Source of the DNA: Nitratireductor thuwali
Lineage (GTDB): Bacteria > Pseudomonadota > Alphaproteobacteria > Rhizobiales > Rhizobiaceae
Assembly (NCBI RefSeq): GCF_036621415.1
Contig: NZ_CP030941.1
Span: 3,408,001-3,472,000, forward strand
DNA: 64,000 bases
Reading direction: 5' to 3'
The notes beneath the pieces were generated by a model that was not told the origin of the DNA, searched no databases, and worked only from the letters and a program-made list of their open reading frames with translations. This document shows, piece by piece, positions 17,405 to 25,772 of this stretch; positions within the stretch are counted from its first letter, which is position 1; the number at the start of each line of letters is the position of its first letter. The position numbers were made by a program, and so were the translations under genes.

Positions 17405-18334
17405 GTGAGCGGGGCGGAGCCTCGGCCGTTCTGTGCCGCCATCGACTGGGGCACGACTAACATGCGGCTGTGGCTGCTGGGCCGCAAGGGCACCGTCATC
17501 GCCCGGCGCGCCAGCGGCGAGGGCATGCGCGCCTGCATGCCCGACCGCTTCGAGGCGGTGATGGAAGCGCATCTGACGGCTGCCGGCGCGCCGGACGACC
17601 TGCCGGTGATCGTGAGCGGCATGGCCGGCGCGCGCGGCGGCTGGGCGGAAGCGCCCTATCTCGATGCGCCCGCGGACCTGCGCGACCTCGGGCGGAACGC
17701 CTTGCGCGTTCCTTCGGCGCGGCGCGATGTGCGGATTCTGCCCGGCGTCTGCCAGCGCATGGCGGGGCGGGAGGACGTGATGCGCGGCGAGGAAACGCAG
17801 CTGGCAGGCGCAGTGGCTGCCGGCACGGTGGCTGGCCTTTTCTGCCTTCCCGGAACTCATTCGAAATGGGCGAGGCTGGAAGAGGGGCGGCTGACCGGCT
17901 TCACCACCTTCATGACCGGCGAGCTTTACGCGCTGATGCGCCAGCACTCGATCCTGCGGGACACGCTGGGCGAGGGCGATGCCGATCCGGGCCATCCGGC
18001 CTTCGGCAATGCCGTTGATGAGATGCTGTCAGAAGGCGCCGTCACGGCGGCGCTTTTCTCGCTGCGGGCGGCCGCTCTCTTGTCGGGGACCGGCGCCGAG
18101 GAACTGCGGGCGCGGCTTTCGGGCCTGCTGCTTGGAAGCGAGATCGCGGCGGCTGTTAGTCAGGAGAGGCCGGAAGAGGTTCAACTGGTTTCAGCCGGCG
18201 GCCAGGCCTGGCTTTACGAAACCGCCTTCGCCGCCGCCGGCATCGCCAGCCGGACGCTCGACGGCGCCGAACTGGTGCGCCGTGGATTGTTCGATGCGGC
18301 GTGTATTCTCTGGCCCGAAAGGATGGCCCCATGA
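17405..18334 (+). CDS. dgoK: 2-Dehydro-3-deoxygalactonokinase
   Basis: This 309-residue kinase of the DgoK family has the phosphate-1 motif AIDWGTTNMRLWLL near residue 12, together with MRGEETQLAGAVAA and CLPGTHSKWARLE, typical of the family. It phosphorylates 2-keto-3-deoxy-D-galactonate at C6 in the De Ley-Doudoroff pathway. The start is a GTG only five bases after the KGSADH stop, and the stop overlaps the dgoA ATG (ATGA), so translation of the three genes is probably coupled. Confidence 0.88.
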   Translation: MSGAEPRPFCAAIDWGTTNMRLWLLGRKGTVIARRASGEGMRACMPDRFEAVMEAHLTAAGAPDDLPVIVSGMAGARGGWAEAPYLDAPADLRDLGRNALRVPSARRDVRILPGVCQRMAGREDVMRGEETQLAGAVAAGTVAGLFCLPGTHSKWARLEEGRLTGFTTFMTGELYALMRQHSILRDTLGEGDADPGHPAFGNAVDEMLSEGAVTAALFSLRAAALLSGTGAEELRARLSGLLLGSEIAAAVSQERPEEVQLVSAGGQAWLYETAFAAAGIASRTLDGAELVRRGLFDAACILWPERMAP

Positions 18335-18969
18335 CCGGAACCCGTATCGCGTGGCCGAAGCTGCGCCGCGATCTCGTGGCGATCCTGCGCGGGCTGACGC
18401 CCGATGAAGCGCCCGGCGTCATCGATGCTCTCCTGGATGCGGGCTTCGAGGCGATCGAGGTGCCGCTGAATTCGCCGGACCCTTTCCGCACGATCGAGCA
18501 GGCCGCGCGCGCTGCGCCCGAGGGTGTGTTGATCGGCGCGGGCACCGTTCTGACTGTGGAGGACGTCAAGCGTCTTCATGATTCCGGCGGGCGGCTGATG
18601 GTCAGCCCCAATGTCGAGCCCGAGGTCATCCGTGCGGCGGCGTCCCATGGCATGGTGACGATGCCCGGCGTCTTCTCGCCCACCGAAGCGCTGGCTGGCG
18701 TCAAGGCCGGCGCATCCGGTCTGAAGTTCTTTCCGGCAAGCGTGCTGGGCCCGTCCGGCATCAAGGCCGTCAGCGCGATCCTGCCCGCCGATGTGCCGAT
18801 CGGCGCGGTCGGCGGCGTCTCCGACGGGGATTTCGCCGCCTACAAGGCTGTCGGCATACGCACTTTCGGCCTGGGTTCGAGCCTCTACAAGCCCGGCGAC
18901 GGCGCCATGGAGACGGCGCGGAAGGCGCGGGCGGCGGTGGCGGCTTACGACGCGGTGTTCGGCGGCTAG
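18331..18969 (+). CDS. dgoA: 2-Dehydro-3-deoxy-6-phosphogalactonate aldolase
   Basis: This 212-residue class I aldolase of the KDPG/KDPGal family splits KDPGal into pyruvate and D-glyceraldehyde 3-phosphate. The catalytic Glu is in AIEVPLNSP and the Schiff-base Lys in LKFFPAS. VGGVSDGDFAAYKAVGIRTFGLGSSLYKPG matches the C-terminal phosphate-binding region of the DgoA branch. It is the last gene of the sugar-acid operon and is followed by a hairpin at 18981-18998. Confidence 0.9.
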   Translation: MTGTRIAWPKLRRDLVAILRGLTPDEAPGVIDALLDAGFEAIEVPLNSPDPFRTIEQAARAAPEGVLIGAGTVLTVEDVKRLHDSGGRLMVSPNVEPEVIRAAASHGMVTMPGVFSPTEALAGVKAGASGLKFFPASVLGPSGIKAVSAILPADVPIGAVGGVSDGDFAAYKAVGIRTFGLGSSLYKPGDGAMETARKARAAVAAYDAVFGG

Positions 18970-18980
18970 GGCAGCCCTGC

Positions 18981-18998
18981 CGCCACGTTCACGTGGCG
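18981..18998. terminator. Hairpin between convergent dgoA and VOC genes
   Basis: CGCCACGT (18981-18988) and ACGTGGCG (18991-18998) form an 8-bp perfect stem in the 33-bp gap between the converging genes. No long T-run flanks it, so it is a weak candidate for a bidirectional terminator. Confidence 0.4.
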
Positions 18999-19002
18999 TG
19001 TC

Positions 19003-19416
19003 TCAGCTTGCGTAGACAGTGCCGAGATCGGCAAAGCCCTTTATCTCGATGGGATTGCCGAAGGGATCGCGGAAGAACATCGTGTTCTGTTCGCCCGGCT
19101 CGCCCTTGAAGCGGGTGGTCGGGGCGATGATGAAGTCGACGCCGGCGTTCTCGAGGCGCGAGGCGAGCGCCTGCCAGTCGTCGCGCTGCAGGATGACGCC
19201 CAGATGCGGCATGGGCACCATGTGCTCGCCGACCTTGCCGGTCGCCGCCGTGGCGAAAGGCTCGCCCAGATGCAGCGATATCTGATGGCCGAAAAAGTCG
19301 AAGTCCACCCAGCTCGGCGCGCTGCGGCCCTCCTTGCATCCGAGCAGCCCGCCATAGAAGCGGCGCGCTTCGTCGAGGTCGGTCACGTTGTAGGCCAGGT
19401 GGAAGATGGATCGCAT
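19003..19416 (-). CDS. VOC (glyoxalase/dioxygenase-fold) protein
   Basis: This 137-residue single VOC domain has two beta-alpha-beta-beta-beta modules. Potential metal ligands are His in FHLAYNV, His in LGVIL-preceding MPHLG and Glu in NPIEIKG. The hallmark FRDPFGNPIEIKGF closes the fold. The ATG at 19416 has AGGAG eight bases upstream; a GTG three codons earlier is less well placed. Substrate is unknown, and the family includes lyases, dioxygenases and resistance proteins. It stands alone, divergent from nothing obvious and convergent with dgoA. Confidence 0.75.
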   Translation of the reverse strand: MRSIFHLAYNVTDLDEARRFYGGLLGCKEGRSAPSWVDFDFFGHQISLHLGEPFATAATGKVGEHMVPMPHLGVILQRDDWQALASRLENAGVDFIIAPTTRFKGEPGEQNTMFFRDPFGNPIEIKGFADLGTVYAS

Positions 19417-19461
19417 GCGGCGCACTCCTGAAAGGAATTGATACGGGCGCGGCGCTGGAGT

Positions 19462-21459
19462 TCAGCGCCGGTTGGCGACCTTTACATCGAAATCGGCCGG
19501 CGGAACATGCTCCAAGGATGCCGATGCATGGGCACGCAATATCGTCGCCGGCAGGTCTTCCGCCGAGACGGGCCGGCCGTACAGGAAGCCTTGGCCGATG
19601 TCGCAGTGCACGGCCTTCAGGATGCGCTCCTGCTCGACGGTTTCCACGCCCTCGACGATAACCTTCGCGCCGATTTCCTCGGCTAGCATGCGCACGGCGC
19701 GGATGATGATGAGGTCGAGCGGCTCGTCCAGAACCGAGCGCACGAAACTGCGGTCGATCTTCAATTCGTTCCACCGGAAATTGCGCAGATAGGCGAGCGA
19801 CGAATATCCCGTGCCGAAATCGTCAAGGGCGATCGACACGCCGATGGATTGCAACTCCTGCAAAGCCACGACCACGCGCTCGGCATCGTGCATCAGGACC
19901 GATTCGGTGACTTCCAGCTTCAGACGACTGGCTGGCAGGCCTGTCTCGCCAAGGATCCTTGTCACCGTGCTGACGAGCTTGTCGTCCATCGTCTGCGCAA
20001 TGGACAGGTTTACCGAAACGGGGATTTCATTCGGGAAAAGGAGAGCGTCGCGGCACGCCTGCCGCAGAATGGAATAGCCGAGTTCGACGATGTCGCCGGC
20101 GGACTCGGCGATCGGGATGAACTCCACGGGTGAGATATCGCCAAGGACGGGATGGCGCCAACGTGCCAGCGCTTCCGCTCCGCTGAGGCGGCCGGACGCA
20201 AGATCCACCTGGATCTGATAGTTGGCGAATATCTGGCCGTCCTTGATTGCCGTCGCCAGATCGCGCTCGATGTGGCGCTGCCGCTCGATTTCCTCGCGCA
20301 GCGCGCGATCGAAATGCACCACCCGCCCTTTGCCGCGCGACTTGGCGACGCTGAGAGCCAGGTCGGCGTCCAGTATGAGATTGCGGTCCGGATCGTCGGC
20401 AGCGTCGCTGACCGCGATGCCGACCGATGCCGCGACCGATGCCGGAACCTTTCCAAGTTGCACGGGCTCGCCGACCGCCTGGCGGATGCCTTCGGCGATC
20501 ACCATGGGCGACGAGCCGTCGGGCAGGTTGACCAGGGCGACGAACTCGTCTCCGCCGAAACGCGAGACTATGTTGTTTTCGTCGAACATCCGCGCTGCCC
20601 GGACAAGGCGCTCCGCGATGACCTTCAGCAACTGGTCGCCGGCCGTGTGGCCGAGCGTATCGTTCACCATCTTGAACCCGTCCAGGTCGATGGCCAGGAC
20701 GCCTATGCGGTCTTCCGGGCGCCGCGCCGCGCCGCGCATCTCCTTCAGCGCGCCGACGAAGGCGCGCCGGTTCGGCAGTTTCGTCAGAGCGTCGTGACGC
20801 GCCAGAAAGCCGTTGCGCTCGGCGATCGCGCGCGCGGTCTGGTGGGCGCGTTGCAGCGAGCGGTTCTGGAAGAATATCGCCGCCAGCAGCCCGCTGCCGA
20901 CGGCAAGGACGAGGACGAAGATGAGGTTCTGGTTGCGCTGGTTGCGGCTGAGATCCTGATAGGCGCGCGAAGACTCGATGACGCCGGCGGTATGGGCATC
21001 GCCGCCGATGCCGTCGATGGCCTTGCGGGCCGCCTGGAGCTCCGCCAGAATATGCTGCTGGGCTGCAGGATTCTCCAGGTCGTCGAAATAGCCCGACAGT
21101 TCATCGAAGCGCTGCTTCAGTTGGACCAACTGGGCCTTCCTGTCCGGGCGGCTGTCCAGGAAATGCTTGAAGACGCCGCGATTCCACATGTCGAGCCGCC
21201 CCTGCAGAATCTGGTAGTAGAGGCGGGCAGCCTCGCGGTCTTCCGCCGCGCCATTGACCGCATAGCGGGCCACATGCTTTTCGAGCGTCGTCGCCTCCAG
21301 ACGTCCGTGCATCCCGATCCAGGAAAGATCGAGCCGCAGCGAGCGCTCGGCCGCGTTCTTCGACACCGCCAGCGACCAGAAATGGCTTGCGGCGACAATG
21401 GTGAGGAAGATCAGCGTGCCGCCGGCAAGGTAGCGGAATCTCGTTATCCAGCCCATCAC
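19462..21459 (-). CDS. Membrane GGDEF-EAL c-di-GMP enzyme
   Basis: This 665-residue protein has a transmembrane segment at about residues 10-32, a helical sensor region of about 150 residues predicted to be periplasmic, a second transmembrane segment near 180-200, then GGDEF and EAL domains. The cyclase motif RFGGDEF is canonical. The phosphodiesterase side keeps EAL (GAEALARW), EVTES, DDFGTGYSSLAYL, KIDRSFV and EGVET, so both activities are possible. It lies four bases after a small exported molybdopterin-fold protein and probably shares its transcript. The sensor domain matches no ligand-binding family I recognise. Confidence 0.88.
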   Translation of the reverse strand: MMGWITRFRYLAGGTLIFLTIVAASHFWSLAVSKNAAERSLRLDLSWIGMHGRLEATTLEKHVARYAVNGAAEDREAARLYYQILQGRLDMWNRGVFKHFLDSRPDRKAQLVQLKQRFDELSGYFDDLENPAAQQHILAELQAARKAIDGIGGDAHTAGVIESSRAYQDLSRNQRNQNLIFVLVLAVGSGLLAAIFFQNRSLQRAHQTARAIAERNGFLARHDALTKLPNRRAFVGALKEMRGAARRPEDRIGVLAIDLDGFKMVNDTLGHTAGDQLLKVIAERLVRAARMFDENNIVSRFGGDEFVALVNLPDGSSPMVIAEGIRQAVGEPVQLGKVPASVAASVGIAVSDAADDPDRNLILDADLALSVAKSRGKGRVVHFDRALREEIERQRHIERDLATAIKDGQIFANYQIQVDLASGRLSGAEALARWRHPVLGDISPVEFIPIAESAGDIVELGYSILRQACRDALLFPNEIPVSVNLSIAQTMDDKLVSTVTRILGETGLPASRLKLEVTESVLMHDAERVVVALQELQSIGVSIALDDFGTGYSSLAYLRNFRWNELKIDRSFVRSVLDEPLDLIIIRAVRMLAEEIGAKVIVEGVETVEQERILKAVHCDIGQGFLYGRPVSAEDLPATILRAHASASLEHVPPADFDVKVANRR

Positions 21460-21463
21460 ATGC

Positions 21464-21946
21464 TCAGGGCGTGACCGTGATCCGGCGCACCTGCCAGGCG
21501 GAACGGGCGTAGTGGAGCTCGGTCTTCAGCGACGGGCGATCGTCGAAGGGATAGATCACGAAGAGAGGGCCCTTGTCGGCGATGGGCATGTAGTCGCCGT
21601 TTCTCTTGAAGGCGAGTATCACGCCATAGTCGGTGAAATCGGCAAGCGGGATGTCGGTCCTGTAGTTGTTCAGCGCGACGACCCGCACCGCGGTTCCCTT
21701 GGCGCCGACAGCTTCCATGAGCGCCGCCATCGGCACGCCCTCGAACGATACGACGCCATCCTCCCACGGGGTGGAGGTGGCGATGGTCGCGGACGGCATC
21801 TGCTCGAGCTGTTCGATCGTATAGTCGATACTGCCGCCCTCGATCGCGCCGTCTATCGTCAGCACGACCGCGTCCTGTGCCGCAGCTTCCGGCGGTGCCG
21901 CCAAAACCAGGATCGAAACAAAGGCGGCGCAAAGCATCTTGATCAT
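21464..21946 (-). CDS. Exported molybdopterin-oxidoreductase-fold protein without the catalytic Cys
   Basis: This 160-residue protein starts with a signal peptide (about residues 1-23, ending PEAAAQ) and continues with a compact sulfite-oxidase-like fold: LTIDGAIEGGSIDYTIEQLEQMP, FEGVPMAALMEAVGA and a C-terminal WQVRRITV strand. The only cysteine is in the signal peptide, so the Cys that binds molybdenum in real sulfite oxidases is missing. A sensory or binding role in the periplasm is more likely than catalysis. GGGGGAG precedes the ATG. It is the first gene of a pair with the GGDEF-EAL protein. Confidence 0.65.
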   Translation of the reverse strand: MIKMLCAAFVSILVLAAPPEAAAQDAVVLTIDGAIEGGSIDYTIEQLEQMPSATIATSTPWEDGVVSFEGVPMAALMEAVGAKGTAVRVVALNNYRTDIPLADFTDYGVILAFKRNGDYMPIADKGPLFVIYPFDDRPSLKTELHYARSAWQVRRITVTP

Positions 21947-22132
21947 CGGAAATCTCCCCCAATGGCACGGATTGTACCCGCCAATCCTCTACAGCAGGTA
22001 AAGCCGCTTGCCGAACTGCCGCGCCGGTGACCGCGGCGCAAGCAGGCCCGTCAGCACGGCGCGGACGGGAACTCTCGGCGGTGTCGCGGATTGGGGCCCA
22101 AGAGACGGGCCACCTATGATCGAGAGACAACC

Positions 22133-22462
22133 ATGGACGAATGGCAGGCGACATCCCCGGAAGAACTGCGCCGGCTGAGAAAGGAATCCGCCCGGACATT
22201 CGGCGACATGCTGGTTTGCGAGGCTGTCCGGGTGATCCTGGAGACCGGCGGCGAAGAGGCGATCGGCCAGTTGCGGCGGCGCCTGGAAGGCCGGATCACA
22301 GAGAGTCCCGACCATGCGCCCGGCGACGACCGCACGCATCGGCTCGCTTTCGAGGAACTCGAACGGGCTATCCAGATCGCCCGGCACGGCACGACGCAGC
22401 TTAGAGGCTGGACCGAGGACGCACCGCCGTCAATTGAGGAACGCAAGCCTGGCAGTTCCTAG
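22133..22462 (+). CDS. Hypothetical helical protein
   Basis: I do not recognise this 109-residue protein. It is charged, probably all-helical through residue 85 (EELRRLRKESARTFGDML, EEAIGQLRRRLEGR, LAFEELERAIQIA), and has no signal peptide or membrane span. The ATG at 22133 follows a weak GAGAGA; an upstream in-frame ATG at 22091 would add 14 residues of poor coding character. Neighbours are transcribed divergently or belong to another unit, so context gives no function. Confidence 0.5.
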   Translation: MDEWQATSPEELRRLRKESARTFGDMLVCEAVRVILETGGEEAIGQLRRRLEGRITESPDHAPGDDRTHRLAFEELERAIQIARHGTTQLRGWTEDAPPSIEERKPGSS

Positions 22463-22599
22463 CATTGCAATTGTGATTTGCCGCCGCGCCCCCCAGAACG
22501 GGCTACCGCCGGGCGCGGCGGCTACCGCCTTCGCGCCGCGCCTCGGGAAATCCAGCGGGTACGGTTGAACGGCGCTGCGATTTCGACCACCTTGGGCCC

Positions 22600-23622
22600 A
22601 TGACGATCCACGCCATGACCAGTCAAGCGGTCGGTGAGATCATCGCCGCCCGCACGGGGACCCCGCCCGCGGACCTGCAACTTGAACGCAAGCGCTTCGG
22701 CGGGGCCGAAGCCACCGAAACGGCCGTCGTGACGGCGCGCTATCTGGATGGCCGCAACCGCCCCGCCATGCTGCGCGTGGTGGTCAAGCACCTTGAAGGC
22801 AGGCCGGCGCGCGAAGCGGCCGTCTATCGGAACCTGGTGGCCGAGCATGCCGCTGAAATGGCGCCGGAACTGCTCCATGTGAGGATGCTGGGCCCCGATT
22901 CGGCGCTCATGTTCCTGGAGGCGGTCCGCCGCATCAATGCGTGGCCGTGGCGCGACCCGGCCGCCGCCGACGGCATGCTCGCGCAGTTGGGCCGCTTCCA
23001 CGCCGCCGTCGGGGAAAGCGACATCGCCCTTCCGGAGTGGAACTTCGAGAAGGAGATCGCCTCCATGGCCCATGGCGCGGAATGGATGCTCGACGAGCAC
23101 CGGAAGAACCCCGAACTCGCCGAACTGACGCGTGACCTGCGCAAGGTCGGGCGGATCGCCGAGGCCATGCCGCGCCTGCGCCGGCAGCTTCTGGCCGAAA
23201 AGCCCTTCGGCTGCCGTCCGATCCATGGCGATGTTCATCCGGGCAACGCCCTGGTGCGCCGCAGGAGGGGCAGGCACGAGCCGGTCCTCATCGACTGGGG
23301 CCGCGCCCGCCTCGGCTCGCCTCTGGAGGATCTGAGCAACTGGCTGCAGTCGCTGCATTTCTGGGAGGCCGAGGCCCAGCGCCTGCACGATACCTATTTC
23401 AGCCGCTACCTGTCCGCCTTCGGCATGCCGCGCAGGCTGACGGCCGATATCCGCGCGGCCTACTGGATCGCCGGCGCTTCGAATGCCTTGGCCGGCGCCC
23501 TTCTGCATCACCTCGTCATCGTCGCGGACCCGCAACAAAGGAAGGCGGACCGCACGACCTCCTTTCAGGCGGCGCGGCACTGGCTGCGCGTCATCCGCCG
23601 CGCCAACGCCTGGACCATGTGA
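22600..23622 (+). CDS. Aminoglycoside-phosphotransferase-fold kinase
   Basis: This 340-residue protein has the APH/choline-kinase fold. It shows a probable ATP-binding Lys in RVVVKHLEG, the catalytic loop IHGDVHPGN (Asp) and the metal-binding DWGRARLGSPLEDLSNWL. Many chromosomal members phosphorylate small metabolites or are of unknown function. Nothing nearby points to antibiotic resistance, so I would not call it that. It ends about 80 bp before the EcfG-type promoter of the next cluster. Confidence 0.75.
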   Translation: MTIHAMTSQAVGEIIAARTGTPPADLQLERKRFGGAEATETAVVTARYLDGRNRPAMLRVVVKHLEGRPAREAAVYRNLVAEHAAEMAPELLHVRMLGPDSALMFLEAVRRINAWPWRDPAAADGMLAQLGRFHAAVGESDIALPEWNFEKEIASMAHGAEWMLDEHRKNPELAELTRDLRKVGRIAEAMPRLRRQLLAEKPFGCRPIHGDVHPGNALVRRRRGRHEPVLIDWGRARLGSPLEDLSNWLQSLHFWEAEAQRLHDTYFSRYLSAFGMPRRLTADIRAAYWIAGASNALAGALLHHLVIVADPQQRKADRTTSFQAARHWLRVIRRANAWTM

Positions 23623-23702
23623 CCGCCCGCCGGTTCGCCCGCGCGTTTCCCAGCCGACCATGGCTGCCATGCCCGCCCCGCACGCCCGCTGCGGCCGAGG
23701 GC

Positions 23703-23727
23703 GGAACATTTCAATTCCAGCACTGTT
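23703..23727 (+). promoter_or_regulatory. EcfG-type general stress promoter
   Basis: GGAAC (23703-23707) is followed after 16 bases by TGTT (23724-23727), close to the alphaproteobacterial EcfG consensus GGAAC-N16/17-CGTT. Transcription would start near 23735, 17 bp before the 22-codon gene at 23752. The downstream genes are of types often induced by starvation or osmotic stress, which supports the assignment. Confidence 0.65.
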
Positions 23728-23751
23728 GGAGGTGAATCCAAGGAGGCAGCG

Positions 23752-23820
23752 ATGTACAGCATCTTCTACATCATCGGCGTCGTGGTTGTGGTGCTCTTCG
23801 TTCTCAGTCTGCTCGGTTGA
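23752..23820 (+). CDS. 22-residue single-span membrane peptide
   Basis: ATG at 23752 follows AAGGAGG at a good distance and encodes 22 residues before TGA at 23820. After MYSIF the peptide is almost wholly hydrophobic (YIIGVVVVVLFVLSLLG), one membrane span. It is the first gene of the stress cluster, 13 bp before the next start, and the well-placed ribosome-binding site and promoter argue that it is real. Comparable tiny peptides act as regulators or stabilisers of membrane complexes; no function can be assigned. Confidence 0.6.
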   Translation: MYSIFYIIGVVVVVLFVLSLLG

Positions 23821-23833
23821 ATGGGAGGAAACA

Positions 23834-24307
23834 ATGACGAATTCCAAGAGCGATACGGCGGCCAGGGCCGCGGAAACCGTCAGGGAAACGGCTGCCGAGA
23901 CCACGGAATCGGCCAAGGCGGAAGCGACGACGAGAGCCGAGGGAGCCAAGTCCTCCCTGGCGAACGAGGTGTCGAGCATCGCTTCGGCCCTGAAAGCAGC
24001 CTCGCGCGAGTTCAGCGACGGCTCCACCGAATCGAAGGCCTTCGACCAGGTCGCAGAAGGATTGTCGGGCGCGTCGGAGGCGATACAGAAGAAGAGCCTG
24101 AGCGAGATGGTGTCCGATCTGAATTCCTTCGCCCGCAGGAATCCGGCCGCCTTTCTCGGCGGGGCGGCGGTGCTCGGTTTCGCCGCGAGCCGGTTTGCCA
24201 AGGCTTCGGCAGAACCGGCGGCGAAGGAATCCCGCAGCGGGATGACGGCCGGCGGTGGTGTCCCGCAGGCGACCAGTGAACCTATCAGACCAGAGGCCAA
24301 GCCATGA
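23834..24307 (+). CDS. Stress-type small protein with C-terminal hydrophobic segment
   Basis: This 157-residue protein resembles the nutrient-deprivation-induced proteins of rhizobia. It has a long, Ala/Glu/Thr/Lys-rich amphipathic N-terminal half (about residues 1-95, likely coiled) and a short hydrophobic segment RRNPAAFLGGAAVLGFAASRF near 105-125. GGAGG precedes the ATG. Its TGA overlaps the ATG of the next gene. The low-complexity helical half recalls LEA-like or apolipoprotein-like stress proteins. Membrane association in the inner membrane is inferred. Confidence 0.65.
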   Translation: MTNSKSDTAARAAETVRETAAETTESAKAEATTRAEGAKSSLANEVSSIASALKAASREFSDGSTESKAFDQVAEGLSGASEAIQKKSLSEMVSDLNSFARRNPAAFLGGAAVLGFAASRFAKASAEPAAKESRSGMTAGGGVPQATSEPIRPEAKP

Positions 24308-24705
24308 CCGATCAATCGACCAAAACCAGCTCGGGCACGCTGTTTTCCGACGTCCTCACGCATTTGAGCAATCTCGTGCGCGGCGAGGTGGACCTGGCCC
24401 GTGCAGAGGTCAGTGAGAGCGTCCAGAGCGCGGCAACGGCCATCGGCCTGCTCGTCGGGGGCGTGGTCATCGCGCTGACGGCGCTCAACGTGCTGGCGGC
24501 CGCCGTGGTTGCCGGGCTGACCGAAGCAGGCATTGCCGGCGGCTGGGCGGCGCTGATTGTGGGCGGCGTCCTTGCCGTAGTTGCCTTCGCCCTTTGCTAC
24601 AAGGGCATGAACGACCTTCGGCCGGCGAGCCTGGCTCCGACCCGCACCGCAAGGAACCTGCGCCGAGATGCAGCCGTCGTCAGGGAGACCCGCCATGAGC
24701 ACTGA
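24304..24705 (+). CDS. Holin-fold (Phage_holin_3_6) membrane protein
   Basis: This 133-residue protein has an amphipathic N-terminal helix (FSDVLTHLSNLVRGEVDLARAEV) followed by two membrane spans (about residues 43-68 and 75-100) and a basic C-terminus. This is the usual layout of the Phage_holin_3_6 family. No prophage genes surround it and there is no endolysin. With the neighbouring DUF3618-type protein it forms a pair often found in environmental alphaproteobacteria. Start and stop overlap both neighbours (4 and 11 nt), so the three genes are translationally coupled. Confidence 0.7.
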   Translation: MTDQSTKTSSGTLFSDVLTHLSNLVRGEVDLARAEVSESVQSAATAIGLLVGGVVIALTALNVLAAAVVAGLTEAGIAGGWAALIVGGVLAVVAFALCYKGMNDLRPASLAPTRTARNLRRDAAVVRETRHEH

Positions 24706-25513
24706 TGCCCGAACACCCGAAGAAATCGAGCGCGACATCCAGCAAGAGCGGGCGCAACTCGCCTCGTCGCTGGAAGCGCTGCAGGAGCGGTTCTCGATCG
24801 AGGGGATCACCCGGCAGGTCGCGGACCAGCTGAGGCGGCACGGCGGCGAATTCGGGCAGTCGGCCCTGGAGTCGGCAAAGAGCAACCCCGTAGCGCTGGC
24901 TCTCACCGGAATTGGACTGGCCTGGATGATGGCGAGCGACGCGCGAAGGAACGGAGGCGGCGACGGCGCAGCCTCGTTCGGCGGCACGGCGGCGGTCGCC
25001 AGGCGGCCCGACGGGTCGCAGCGCTGGGATCGCATGAGAGCCGAGGCGAGCCGGCAGGGCCATAAGGCGAGGGCCTCGGCGGAGGACCTGCGCAACCGGC
25101 TTCAGGAAGGCACGGAGAACTTGTCGGAGGCCGCAAGGAAGCGCGTGGTGGAAGCCCGCGAAGCCGCCTACCGGGCGCAGTCCCAGATCGAGCGCGCTGC
25201 CGGAGGCGGCAACAAGAAGCTCGCCGACTACTACAGCGAACAGCCGATTGTCGCGGGCGCCATGGCCTTTGCCGCCGGCGCAGCGCTTGGCGCGTTCCTC
25301 CCGCATACAAGGGCAGAGGACAGCGCGCTTGGCGAGAGCTCGGACGAAGTTTTCGAGGAAGCCGAGCGCATCTTCAGGGAAGAGACGGAAAAGGCGAAGG
25401 AGGCCGTGAAATCGGCGTCCTCCCAGCCGGCCGCAAAGGCCAGAAAAGCCCAGGCGCGCGCTAGTGGCGACGGGCCTGGCGGCCGTAAGAGCGGGCCAGC
25501 CCAACCAGGCTAG
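24695..25513 (+). CDS. DUF3618 protein
   Basis: This 272-residue protein begins with the DUF3618 signature (TPEEIERDIQQERAQLASSLEAL), then a hydrophobic stretch SNPVALALTGIGLAWMMAS near residues 65-85, a charged helical middle, a second hydrophobic segment PIVAGAMAFAAGAALGAFLP near 185-205, and an Ala/Lys-rich tail. It overlaps the holin-fold gene by 11 nt and is probably an inner-membrane envelope-stress protein. Function is unknown. It is the last gene of the EcfG-type operon. Confidence 0.7.
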   Translation: MSTDARTPEEIERDIQQERAQLASSLEALQERFSIEGITRQVADQLRRHGGEFGQSALESAKSNPVALALTGIGLAWMMASDARRNGGGDGAASFGGTAAVARRPDGSQRWDRMRAEASRQGHKARASAEDLRNRLQEGTENLSEAARKRVVEAREAAYRAQSQIERAAGGGNKKLADYYSEQPIVAGAMAFAAGAALGAFLPHTRAEDSALGESSDEVFEEAERIFREETEKAKEAVKSASSQPAAKARKAQARASGDGPGGRKSGPAQPG

Positions 25514-25640
25514 ATCCGTTTCACGGAAGCGCCGAACTGATCCGACCGTTTGATTCTACGGAGTTCCGGACGGAAAACGGGCTTCCACTTTTCCTGGGAT
25601 TGCTCTACGCGTGATCCCGAAACGGGAACGCCGGTGTTCG
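25512..25640. repeat. Probable dispersed rhizobial intergenic repeat
   Basis: The sequence following the DUF3618 stop (GATCCGTTTCACGGAAGCGCC..., through TTCCACTTTTCCTGGGATTGC) looks like a dispersed intergenic element I associate with Mesorhizobium-type genomes. It contains GATCCGTTTCACGG and later GATCCCGAAACGGG, which can partly pair. No second copy lies in this window, so the call rests on recognition only. The rest of the gap to 25772 shows nothing else. Confidence 0.35.
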
Positions 25641-25772
25641 GAAAGGTCATGCCCCTGCAAGGGGATAGGTCACGGTGACGGTTCAAGGAAGCGTCATCGT
25701 GATCTGGAGGCCAGGCTGGAGGATGGCGTGGCAGCAGCCCGCGGAAGGCAGAGCGCGGGCTTGCGCGCTCGC

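Noticed and set aside
22600..23622. Aminoglycoside resistance gene
   Set aside because: The fold is shared by many metabolic kinases; no resistance-class signature or mobile context is present.
24304..24705. Prophage lysis gene
   Set aside because: The holin-fold family is common in chromosomes; no endolysin, capsid, integrase or other phage gene is nearby, and the neighbours are stress-type proteins.
22522..25095. An 857-codon open frame antisense to the APH-fold kinase and stress genes
   Set aside because: It crosses several real genes and their promoters and shows no domain.
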